Below are positions 26,787 to 33,607 of a DNA stretch of 64,000 nt, one piece after another. The translations under genes were made by a program, and so were the position numbers. The stretch's first letter is position 1. The number at the start of each line of letters is the position of its first letter. The notes under the pieces are model-generated. The model ran no database searches and was not told where the DNA came from. It saw only the letters and a list, made by a program, of their open reading frames with translations. The DNA comes from Geovibrio thiophilus. GTDB lineage: Bacteria > Chrysiogenota > Deferribacteres > Deferribacterales > Geovibrionaceae. The DNA is taken from positions 2,356,001 to 2,420,000 of the forward strand of contig NZ_CP035108.1 in assembly GCF_004087915.1 (NCBI RefSeq). The letters run 5' to 3'.

Positions 26787-28157
26787 TTATTTATCGAAGG
26801 CGATAAATCTTCCGCTGCCTCTGCTGACAACCTTTAGGAAGACCACGTCTCCGGCTTTTATTTTGTCATACTTGGCGTAGAAATCCTCGGCGGATTTAAC
26901 GGATTGCCTGTTTATCCAGAGGATTATATCGCCGCTTCTCAGTCCTGCGTTAAAGGCGTTTGTGGTTTCATCGATCGATGTCACAATCACTCCGCCCTCC
27001 ACACCGAATTTCTTCGCTGTCGCCGCGTCCAGCTCTTTAACCGCTATGGGTTTTGAAATGTCGGGCTCAGCAGGTGAAACACTGGTGCTGTTGTCATCTT
27101 TTCTCAGTCCCAGCTTAACAGGGATCTCACGTTTCTTGCCATCCCTCACCACAGTGAGCTTCACAACCATGTTGGGCTCATAGCCGCCGACAATGTTAAT
27201 AAGCTCTCGGCTGTCCTTAACCGGCTTGCCGTTTATCGCCACAACCACATCACCGGCTTTGATGCCTGCCTTATCAGCGGGGTCTCCCTTAACAACATCA
27301 GCGATAAGAGCGCCTTCTTCGTTTTCAAGTCCGAGCCCCTGAGCTATTTTATCGTCAAGAGACTGAACAGTTACACCAAGCCAGCCTCTGTCCACTTTGC
27401 CTTTTTTCAGCTTGGGCAGAATGTCCTTAAGCATATTCACCGGAACAGCGAAGCCCAAACCCTGACCGGAGGGGATGATGGCGGTGTTGATACCCACCAC
27501 CTCACCCTCAAGATTGAGGAGGGGACCGCCGGAGTTGCCGGGGTTGATCGATGCGTCTGTCTGCATGAAGTTATCATAAGGACCGCTGCCGAGAGCTCTT
27601 GCCTTGCCGCTGATTATACCGGCAGTGACTGTCCACTCAAGTCCCAAGGGGTTTCCTATGGCAACAACCCAGTCGCCGACCTCTGCGGAGTTGGAATCAC
27701 CCAGTTTAATGGGTGAAAGCTTCACGCCTTTAGGATCTATTTTGATGAGAGCAAGGTCAGTCATCGGGTCTTTGCCCACAACTGTCGCCTTGAACTCGTG
27801 CTTATCGTTGAGCTTTATTACTATCTCATCAGCGTCGTCAATGACGTGATTGTTGGTGACGATAAGCCCCGCGGCATCGATAACGAAGCCCGAACCGAGG
27901 GAGTTTGTTTTATATTCCTGCGGTTTTCCGCCGTTGTTCGGCGCATTGAACTGATCGCCGAAAAATTTCCTGAAGAATTCATCATGGAAAATATCAGGCA
28001 TTTTTCTCGTGACAGTTTTGGTTGTCGATATATTCACCACGCCGTCGCGTGTTTTCTTAACAACATCGGAAAAGCTGACAGGAGCAACAGCCGCCTGAGC
28101 CGCAGCGGCGGCAAAAATGATCAGCATTGTTAAAAGAGCGGTAATTCTTCTTACCAT
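26787..28157 (-). CDS. degP: Periplasmic serine protease/chaperone DegP (HtrA, Do-like)
   Basis: 456 aa. Signal peptide, then a trypsin-like domain with the triad in T-N-N-H-V-I, D-L-A-L-I-K-I and G-N-S-G-G-P-L, followed by two PDZ domains (about 270-360 and 375-455). It degrades or refolds misfolded envelope proteins. It is the last gene of the operon sigma factor, anti-sigma, RseB/MucB-like, DegP, with one base between it and the RseB-like stop; this mirrors algU-mucA-mucB-mucD of pseudomonads. Confidence 0.96.
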   Translation of the reverse strand: MVRRITALLTMLIIFAAAAAQAAVAPVSFSDVVKKTRDGVVNISTTKTVTRKMPDIFHDEFFRKFFGDQFNAPNNGGKPQEYKTNSLGSGFVIDAAGLIVTNNHVIDDADEIVIKLNDKHEFKATVVGKDPMTDLALIKIDPKGVKLSPIKLGDSNSAEVGDWVVAIGNPLGLEWTVTAGIISGKARALGSGPYDNFMQTDASINPGNSGGPLLNLEGEVVGINTAIIPSGQGLGFAVPVNMLKDILPKLKKGKVDRGWLGVTVQSLDDKIAQGLGLENEEGALIADVVKGDPADKAGIKAGDVVVAINGKPVKDSRELINIVGGYEPNMVVKLTVVRDGKKREIPVKLGLRKDDNSTSVSPAEPDISKPIAVKELDAATAKKFGVEGGVIVTSIDETTNAFNAGLRSGDIILWINRQSVKSAEDFYAKYDKIKAGDVVFLKVVSRGSGRFIAFDK

Positions 28158-28874
28158 TTATTTTTCCTCCTTGAAGGCAAGTCTGGCTACAACCTTTTCC
28201 ATTTGCGGAAAAGGTATGGTTCCCACAACAGTGTAGAGGGTTTCGCCCACTTTTTTTCTGTAAACGTAATTGCCGTATAAAATGCGGGCGGAATCCTTTA
28301 CCTCACCCTCCGCTTTGCTTATAAAAACGGAGAACTTGTTAAGACCGTCCGAATACAGCGTCTGGATAGTTCCGTCTTTAAGCTCTTTTTTAAATACAGG
28401 CTTAAAGCCGGGGAACTCGTCCCTTCCGGCTGACACGGCAGGCTTAGGCATCTCGACAGCAGGCTTAAGCTCTCCGTCTCTGTCTTCAAAGCTGTAGGCA
28501 TAGATCAATTTGCCGTCAGGGTCGTAAACCTCCCTGCGGAGAATCTGGTCCCACTTCTCGTCAACAAGGAGAACATGTCTGAACCTGTCCGGCAGAATGG
28601 GCACAATGTCATACTGGGCGACATCATGACCGTTGTACTTCATGCCGTAATCGATTTTAATGTTGTAAAAGTCCTTCTGAACCTTATCCAGTTCCAGATG
28701 TTTTTCCTTGAGTCTGGACGCGAGATCATGCAGAGCGGAGTGCCCCGCACCCAGATTTTCAAGAAGAAAGGTTGAATAAGCCCTTTCGTCAACGGCGATT
28801 TTGAAGAAGACCTTCACCTCGCCGCCATAGCTGACAAAAGGAATGAGAAGGAGCAAAAAAATAAGTTTTGTCAT
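28158..28874 (-). CDS. RseB/MucB-like periplasmic sigma-E regulator
   Basis: 238 aa with a signal peptide (L-I-F-L-L-L-L-I-P-F-V-S-Y-G). Its position after an anti-sigma factor and before DegP, the lipoprotein-carrier-like beta-rich body, and a C-terminal domain resembling MucB/RseB (L-Y-S-D-G-L-N-K-F-S-V-F-I, then Y-R-K-K-V-G-E-T-L-Y-T-V-V-G) support the call. RseB binds the periplasmic part of the anti-sigma factor and shields it from proteolysis until lipopolysaccharide or lipid signals arrive. Overlaps the upstream stop by four bases. Confidence 0.75.
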   Translation of the reverse strand: MTKLIFLLLLIPFVSYGGEVKVFFKIAVDERAYSTFLLENLGAGHSALHDLASRLKEKHLELDKVQKDFYNIKIDYGMKYNGHDVAQYDIVPILPDRFRHVLLVDEKWDQILRREVYDPDGKLIYAYSFEDRDGELKPAVEMPKPAVSAGRDEFPGFKPVFKKELKDGTIQTLYSDGLNKFSVFISKAEGEVKDSARILYGNYVYRKKVGETLYTVVGTIPFPQMEKVVARLAFKEEK

Positions 28875-29320
28875 TGTCCGAAGTTGACTACTCCGATTTC
28901 ATCATTAGAGCCGTCATATGTGCTTGCGACGTGCTCAAATACGTAGCGTTCCAGTTTTTCGTTGCCTGATGCCACATTCTCGGCTTCCAGCGGATTCATT
29001 ACGGCAAAAGCCATAAGCCCTGCCACCAGAGCGGCGGCAACCGAGCTGAAGCCGATCACTTTTTTTCTGCTCTTTCTGACTTCCACGACTGCTTCGCCCG
29101 AATCAGCCATAATCGAAGCCATTATTGAGGAAGAGAAATCCACCTCTTCTGTCTTTGAGTAAGCTTCCGTGACCATGGAACCCAATGTGTACAGTTCCGA
29201 AAGTTCGTTTCTGCACGGAGCGCATTTTTTAAGGTGCGCTTCCACTGCCGCGGACTCAAACTGCGAACATTCACCGTCGACGTATGCCGACAAAAATTTA
29301 CGATGTTTTGTACAGTCCAT
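28871..29320 (-). CDS. Membrane anti-sigma factor with zinc-finger (RseA/MucA role)
   Basis: 149 aa; ATG at 29320 has AGGGG seven bases upstream. The N-terminal zf-HC2-type motif reads C-T-K-H-R-K-F-L (Cys, His), then H-L-K-K-C-A-P-C, giving the HxxxCxxC core that binds the sigma factor. A single membrane helix (about 88-108: V-A-A-A-L-V-A-G-L-M) and a short periplasmic tail follow. The 5' end overlaps the sigma factor gene by 23 bases, the usual arrangement for a sigma/anti-sigma pair. Confidence 0.88.
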   Translation of the reverse strand: MDCTKHRKFLSAYVDGECSQFESAAVEAHLKKCAPCRNELSELYTLGSMVTEAYSKTEEVDFSSSIMASIMADSGEAVVEVRKSRKKVIGFSSVAAALVAGLMAFAVMNPLEAENVASGNEKLERYVFEHVASTYDGSNDEIGVVNFGQ

Positions 29321-29873
29321 CTGCAAGCCCCTGTTTTATGAGTCTTTCTTTTATAATATTTCTTGCGTTGAACAGCCTGCTTCTGACTGTTCCCAACGGG
29401 ATGTTAAGCATCTCCGCTATTTCTTCGTAGCTCATGTCGTCAACCTCGCGGAGGATGATCACCACCCTGAGTCTGTCGGGCAGGGAGTCAACGAACATGC
29501 GCACATATCTTTTCATTTCCTCTTTCAGCGTAAGCTCTTCGGGGCTTTCGCCTGAGGCTATGTTTTCAAAGAAGCTGGATTCGTCATCATCCGACTCCAC
29601 ATCAAGAACACGCTTTTCTTTTTCAAAGTGGTTCAGCGCCATGTTAAGGGCGATGCGTTTTATCCACGGATAAAACTGGGAGCGGTTGTTAAGGGTGTCC
29701 AGCTTCCTGAAAGCCCTTAAAAAGCTTTCCTGCACAATGTCTTCAGCAAGTTCTCTATTTTTAACCATGTGAAGCACGGTGCTGAAAAGCTTTGACTGGT
29801 ACTTGCGTATGAGCAGCTCGTACGACGCCGCGTCACCGCCTATTACCTTTTCTACTACGAGAGCATCTCCCAT
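29298..29873 (-). CDS. rpoE: ECF RNA polymerase sigma factor, RpoE/AlgU-like
   Basis: 191 aa. Sigma-2 region (Y-Q-S-K-L-F, E-D-I-V-Q-E-S-F-L-R-A-F) and sigma-4 region (R-V-V-I-I-L-R-E-V-D-D-M-S-Y-E-E-I-A-E-M-L-N-I-P-L-G-T-V-R-S-R-L) are clear. AGGAGG precedes the ATG. A promoter of the sigma-E type lies directly upstream, supporting autoregulation. The operon context (anti-sigma, RseB-like, DegP) marks it as the envelope-stress sigma factor. Confidence 0.95.
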   Translation of the reverse strand: MGDALVVEKVIGGDAASYELLIRKYQSKLFSTVLHMVKNRELAEDIVQESFLRAFRKLDTLNNRSQFYPWIKRIALNMALNHFEKEKRVLDVESDDDESSFFENIASGESPEELTLKEEMKRYVRMFVDSLPDRLRVVIILREVDDMSYEEIAEMLNIPLGTVRSRLFNARNIIKERLIKQGLADGLYKTS

Positions 29874-29890
29874 TTGGTCCTCCTGCTTAC

Positions 29891-29917
29891 TTTGATAAGC
29901 ATCGGCTTTAAAAGTTC
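29891..29917 (-). promoter_or_regulatory. Sigma-E-type promoter of the envelope-stress operon
   Basis: On the minus strand GAACTT (29917-29912), a 16-base spacer and TCAAA (29895-29891) fit the E. coli sigma-E consensus (GAACTT-N16-TCAAA). The leader would be very short, starting close to the AGGAGG. Confidence 0.65.
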
Positions 29918-30042
29918 AGTGCCGTAAAAAAAAATTATCCCCGCGTTTTCAAACCCGCAAGGGCGATCTTGTACATTTACAAAAAAAAGACCTGTCAGGT
30001 GTTTATTCTACTTGATATTAGCGCGTGAATCAATAGACTATA

Positions 30043-30069
30043 ATCAGCCTCTAAACAGAAGGCTGATTA
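30043..30069 (+). promoter_or_regulatory. Inverted repeat upstream of the 332-aa protein
   Basis: AATCAGCCT ... AGGCTGATT around a nine-base loop, 20-25 bases upstream of the start. It could be an operator or a leader hairpin. Confidence 0.4.
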
Positions 30070-30091
30070 ATATCCGGAGCTAGTGATCACT

Positions 30092-31090
30092 ATGAATAAA
30101 AAACGTCTTATACCCGCCGCAGCCGTAGTCCTGCTGATTATCCTTTATATAGGAGCGTCAGTGTTCCTTAAACAGAAAGTTGTTGAGGAGATAAATGAAT
30201 TTGCGTCCTCGGCAGGCTTCAGTGAAAAAATCAGGTATGAGGCGCTCAGCGTCAACCCTGTGACCATGAGCGGAACCCTGAAGCAGGTTTCCCTTGAGGA
30301 CGCAGGTCTTGATTTCAAAGCGGATCAGCTTAATTTCAATGTCCTTACCCGCAAATCGAAAATAAAGGATCTTATAATTGCCAACGGCGAACAGATTATA
30401 AAAGTTGATGAGATAGACATAAAAAAATACAAACTCGAAGACGGTATACCTAAAACAACCGTTATTGATGTGACGGCGCTGCGTTTCCCTGTTGATTCAC
30501 CGGAGATAAAAAGCAGAATCGGCGCAGATGAGCTTGTGATCGACATTCAGCTCGCCACTGACGCAGATTTTAAAAACAAAATATACCAGTACAGCAAGCT
30601 GAATTTTATGTTCAGAGACCTTGTTGACGTAAAGATGAACCTCACCTTCAGCGGTGTGGATATAAAAAGCTATGCCAAATTTGATACAGGCAGCCCCGAT
30701 ACCCTCCAGAACGATCCTGAGTTCGCTCAGAAAGTGCAGGAGGATCTCGCCAACCTGAAGCTGAACAGCATGACCATCAATCTTAGGGACAGAGGCGCAA
30801 CCGACAAACTGATTCTCAGCGCGGAGGAAGGCGACAACTCCACCCTTGAGGAACGCAGACAGAAATACGCCGCAGAGCTTGACCGGGATATAGCCGAAAC
30901 CGAATCACCTTTTGAAAGGCAGCTCGCCGAAGAAATGAAGAAGTTTATACTCGAAGGCAAAAAGGAAGCGGTGATAACCATGATGCCGAAGGAACCGGTG
31001 AGCGTTCAGCAGATAATGCTCAGCAGCATGATGGGCGCCGGCATGGACGAACTCGCCGAAGCGACCGGACTTAAATACGAATTCAAATAA
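30092..31090 (+). CDS. Membrane-anchored protein of unknown function
   Basis: About 332 aa. An N-terminal helix (L-I-P-A-A-A-V-V-L-L-I-I-L-Y-I-G) anchors a periplasmic domain rich in beta-strand patterns of the type F-K-A-D-Q-L-N-F-N-V-L, I-K-D-L-I-I-A-N-G, then a charged helical part. The layered hydrophobic/hydrophilic repeats hint at an AsmA/DUF748-like lipid-contacting fold, but I cannot name a family. GGAGC lies upstream at awkward spacing; a GTG at 30083 is an alternative start. Divergent from the sigma-E operon, so it could share stress control. Confidence 0.7.
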   Translation: MNKKRLIPAAAVVLLIILYIGASVFLKQKVVEEINEFASSAGFSEKIRYEALSVNPVTMSGTLKQVSLEDAGLDFKADQLNFNVLTRKSKIKDLIIANGEQIIKVDEIDIKKYKLEDGIPKTTVIDVTALRFPVDSPEIKSRIGADELVIDIQLATDADFKNKIYQYSKLNFMFRDLVDVKMNLTFSGVDIKSYAKFDTGSPDTLQNDPEFAQKVQEDLANLKLNSMTINLRDRGATDKLILSAEEGDNSTLEERRQKYAAELDRDIAETESPFERQLAEEMKKFILEGKKEAVITMMPKEPVSVQQIMLSSMMGAGMDELAEATGLKYEFK

Positions 31091-31100
31091 TGACACAGGC

Positions 31101-31130
31101 ACGGGCGGTCAGACAAACCGCCCGTACTTT
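31101..31130 (+). terminator. Terminator after the 332-aa gene
   Basis: ACGGGCGGT ... ACCGCCCGT hairpin with a seven-base loop, then ACTTTCTTC. Confidence 0.7.
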
Positions 31131-31245
31131 CTTCAGATTCGCCTCTTCGGCTCACTCAGATTACGTTTTTGAACCTGTTCTCTTTTAAAAACAAATAATA
31201 GCAGTTTTCGTTTTATTTTATTTGAAAAATCAATTATCCCTGCGG

Positions 31246-31288
31246 TTCATTTTGCATCAGTTGTATTCATCCTGAATTGCATTATGAA
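31246..31288 (+). promoter_or_regulatory. Possible activator site upstream of the sigma-54 promoter
   Basis: TTCATTTTGCA (31246-31256) and TGCATTATGAA (31278-31288) form an inverted repeat matching at 9 of 11 positions, about 75-110 bp upstream of the expected transcription start, the usual distance for NtrC-type activators. Confidence 0.4.
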
Positions 31289-31340
31289 TAAACAATCTGT
31301 ACCAATATTATAAATAGCTAATAATAAACATCTTATACCT

Positions 31341-31356
31341 AGGCACACCTTTTGCT
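31341..31356 (+). promoter_or_regulatory. Sigma-54 (-24/-12) promoter
   Basis: AGGCAC-ACCTT-TTGCT matches TGGCAC-N5-TTGCW with one change; GG (31342-31343) and GC (31354-31355) are ten bases apart as required. It lies 35 bases before the flavoprotein start, and a sigma-54 activator is encoded four genes downstream. Confidence 0.7.
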
Positions 31357-31390
31357 TCCTATTAATTAGTTTATTTACAGGAGGACATGT

Positions 31391-33106
31391 ATGTCTATCT
31401 CAAGAAGAAACTTCATTAAAAAAGCCACAGTAGTTGCCGGTGCAGCGACTATCGGAGCAATGCTGCCGGATGCAGTAAACGCAGCTCCCGTTCAGGTTCC
31501 CAAAAAATGGGATTATGAAACTGAAATAGTTGTGGTGGGATTCGGAGGCGCAGGCGCCTGCGCAGCTATCGAAGCGGCAAACGCAGGAACCTCATCAATT
31601 ATTCTCGAAAAACAGGTCGAAAAAACACACTATCCTAACAGCCGCATGTCAGGAGGGATATTCCATTCCACTGTAAAAGAATACAAACGTGAGGCATTGA
31701 AGCAGTATGCTCTTGCGCTGTTTTCCGGTCAGAATCTGCCATGGAAACTGGAAAGTGAAGAAGATCCGATTGTTGCCGAAGGTCTGGCAGATCTCTGGGC
31801 AGACTATATTCCAAACATCATTCCGTGGCTTCAGTCCATTGACCCCGCATTCAAGCCGACAATGGGTTCTTTCGTGAGCAAGGGCGCGTCCTTCCCTGAC
31901 TTTCCCGGAGCCAAAGATAGCGGTTATTCCGTGCATACCAGTTCCTTTTCAGGCTATACTCGCTCAATGACAGGAACAAAAGATCTGCCCTATATGCAGA
32001 AAGAATACGGTGAAGCCTTCTTTGCTCTGCTCAAAAAAGGCGTTGATGATCGTAAAAACAAAATCAGGGTTTTTTACGAATCTCCGGCAGTCGATCTTGT
32101 TCAGAATAATAAAGGAGAAATAATAGGTGTTTTGGCAGACCAGAAAGGCAAAACCATATCTGTCAAAGCAAAAAAAGCAGTAATTCTTACCTGCGGCGGC
32201 TATGAGTATAACTTTGAAATGCGCAGAGCTTTCCTTGAAGGTCAGGGAACAGAAGGATGGGCTTTTTACGGTACTACAGCAAATACAGGTGACGGCATAT
32301 CAATGGCAATGAAAGTCGGCGCCGGTCTTGCCAAAGTCGGCAAAGCAGCCTCCCGCCTGATTGCCGCCCCTCCTGTCCGCCACAACGGTCTGAAAATAGG
32401 GATCATTACTCCCGCTGTCGGGCGCCCTCACTCCATAATGGTTAATGCTTTCGGCGACAGATACCTCGCTGAAACAAAAATAACAGACGATCCCAGCCGT
32501 TATTTTTCTTACAAAGAAGCCGTTCGTTTCAATATTGATACTCTCCGTTATCCGAACAGCCCCTCATGGCTGATCATGGATCAGCAGATAATAGACGCAG
32601 GTCCTCTGACTAATATGGCTATATCAACATCCGCTTACGATTTTCTGCCGTGGACAGCAGATAATCAGGACGCAATCAAACGCGGATGGATCATGAAGGC
32701 AGATACTCTTCAGCAGCTTGCCCAAATGATTAAAAACCATCCTGAAAATAAAGAGCAGATGGTGCCTGAAAACCTCGAAGCAGCAGTTAAGAAATTTAAT
32801 GAAGCCTGCGCCGCCGGAGAGGACAAGGAATTCGGACGCCGCAAAGTTACACTGAAACCGGTTGAAAAAGCTCCTTACTATGCAATGCCTCTTTATGCGG
32901 GCGGTCCCAACACAAAAGGCGGAATCAAATGCAATGAGAAACGTCAGGTGCTTGAATGGACAGGTAAGGTCATACCTCACCTTTATACAGCAGGAGAAAT
33001 ATCATCCGCACTCAAATTTGTTTACCAAGGCGGCGGTAATATTACTGAATGCGTGGTAATGGGACGAGCTGCCGGCAGAAATGCAGCCGATGAAAAACCT
33101 CTGTAA
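31391..33106 (+). CDS. Tat-exported FAD-dependent reductase of the fumarate reductase/flavocytochrome c family
   Basis: 571 aa. The Tat signal S-R-R-N-F-I-K-K opens the protein; processing would fall near V-N-A-A. The FAD-binding fold is V-V-V-G-F-G-G-A-G-A-C-A-A-I-E-A-A. The C-terminal FAD region reads H-L-Y-T-A-G-E and G-G-G-N-I-T-E-C. In place of the H-H-T-M-G-G found in Shewanella fumarate reductase there is G-G-P-N-T-K-G-G, so a residue that binds fumarate is missing and another substrate is likely. GGAGG precedes the ATG. With the tetrahaem cytochrome downstream it forms a split flavocytochrome c, taking electrons from the quinone pool via cytochromes to an unknown terminal acceptor in the periplasm. 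Confidence 0.9.
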   Translation: MSISRRNFIKKATVVAGAATIGAMLPDAVNAAPVQVPKKWDYETEIVVVGFGGAGACAAIEAANAGTSSIILEKQVEKTHYPNSRMSGGIFHSTVKEYKREALKQYALALFSGQNLPWKLESEEDPIVAEGLADLWADYIPNIIPWLQSIDPAFKPTMGSFVSKGASFPDFPGAKDSGYSVHTSSFSGYTRSMTGTKDLPYMQKEYGEAFFALLKKGVDDRKNKIRVFYESPAVDLVQNNKGEIIGVLADQKGKTISVKAKKAVILTCGGYEYNFEMRRAFLEGQGTEGWAFYGTTANTGDGISMAMKVGAGLAKVGKAASRLIAAPPVRHNGLKIGIITPAVGRPHSIMVNAFGDRYLAETKITDDPSRYFSYKEAVRFNIDTLRYPNSPSWLIMDQQIIDAGPLTNMAISTSAYDFLPWTADNQDAIKRGWIMKADTLQQLAQMIKNHPENKEQMVPENLEAAVKKFNEACAAGEDKEFGRRKVTLKPVEKAPYYAMPLYAGGPNTKGGIKCNEKRQVLEWTGKVIPHLYTAGEISSALKFVYQGGGNITECVVMGRAAGRNAADEKPL

Positions 33107-33125
33107 CAACAAATCATTACATAAC

Positions 33126-33154
33126 CAGTCCCTTCCTGCCTCAGGAAGGGACTG
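33126..33154 (+). promoter_or_regulatory. Perfect 13-bp hairpin between flavoprotein and cytochrome genes
   Basis: CAGTCCCTTCCTG / CAGGAAGGGACTG with a three-base loop and no T-run after it. Probably an attenuator or mRNA-stabilising element that sets the ratio of the two subunits. Confidence 0.6.
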
Positions 33155-33178
33155 AACGCTATTTATTACAGGTGGATA

Positions 33179-33541
33179 ATGAAAATCTCAGCCTTATTTA
33201 TATTGACACTAATATTGGCGTTTTCGGTTTTTGCATCAGCACAGCAATCACCGTCCGAAGGAGGAAACAGGCTGGCGGATCGCCATCTCTCTGAATACGG
33301 AAATTCATGTTCGGACTGTCACTCAACGGACGCTCCGGCAAAAGCTCCTGAAGAAGAAAAATGCCTTGACTGCCACGGAAGCTATGAAGCTCTCGCGGAG
33401 CAAACCGCAAATCCGGAGGAAGAAATAAATCCTCACGGAAGCCACTATGGTCCAGTCCCCTGTAATGACTGCCATAAGTCACACGGACAATCAGTTTTGT
33501 TCTGTGATCAGTGTCACAACTTCGGAGTAAAGGTTCCTTAA
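33179..33541 (+). CDS. Periplasmic tetrahaem cytochrome c
   Basis: 120 aa with a signal peptide (L-F-I-L-T-L-I-L-A-F-S-V-F-A-S-A) and four C-x-x-C-H haem sites: C-S-D-C-H, C-L-D-C-H, C-N-D-C-H and C-D-Q-C-H, with extra His residues for bis-His ligation. It matches the small tetrahaem domain that is fused to the flavin domain in Shewanella flavocytochrome c3. Here it is a separate gene behind the flavoprotein. GGTGG lies before the ATG. Confidence 0.93.
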   Translation: MKISALFILTLILAFSVFASAQQSPSEGGNRLADRHLSEYGNSCSDCHSTDAPAKAPEEEKCLDCHGSYEALAEQTANPEEEINPHGSHYGPVPCNDCHKSHGQSVLFCDQCHNFGVKVP

Positions 33542-33548
33542 TTTTTAT

Positions 33549-33566
33549 CCCTCCCTTCAGGGAGGG
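33549..33566 (+). terminator. Hairpin after the cytochrome gene
   Basis: CCCTCCC-TTCA-GGGAGGG, eight bases beyond the stop. No strong T-run follows, so it may be a partial terminator before the sensor kinase gene. Confidence 0.5.
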
Positions 33567-33607
33567 GGTTCCTTTCCCTTATAAGCTATTTATGCTATAA
33601 TTGTACT

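Noticed and set aside
31391-33106. Assignment of the flavoprotein as fumarate reductase
   Set aside because: The His-containing substrate motif of fumarate reductase is replaced, so the substrate is left open.
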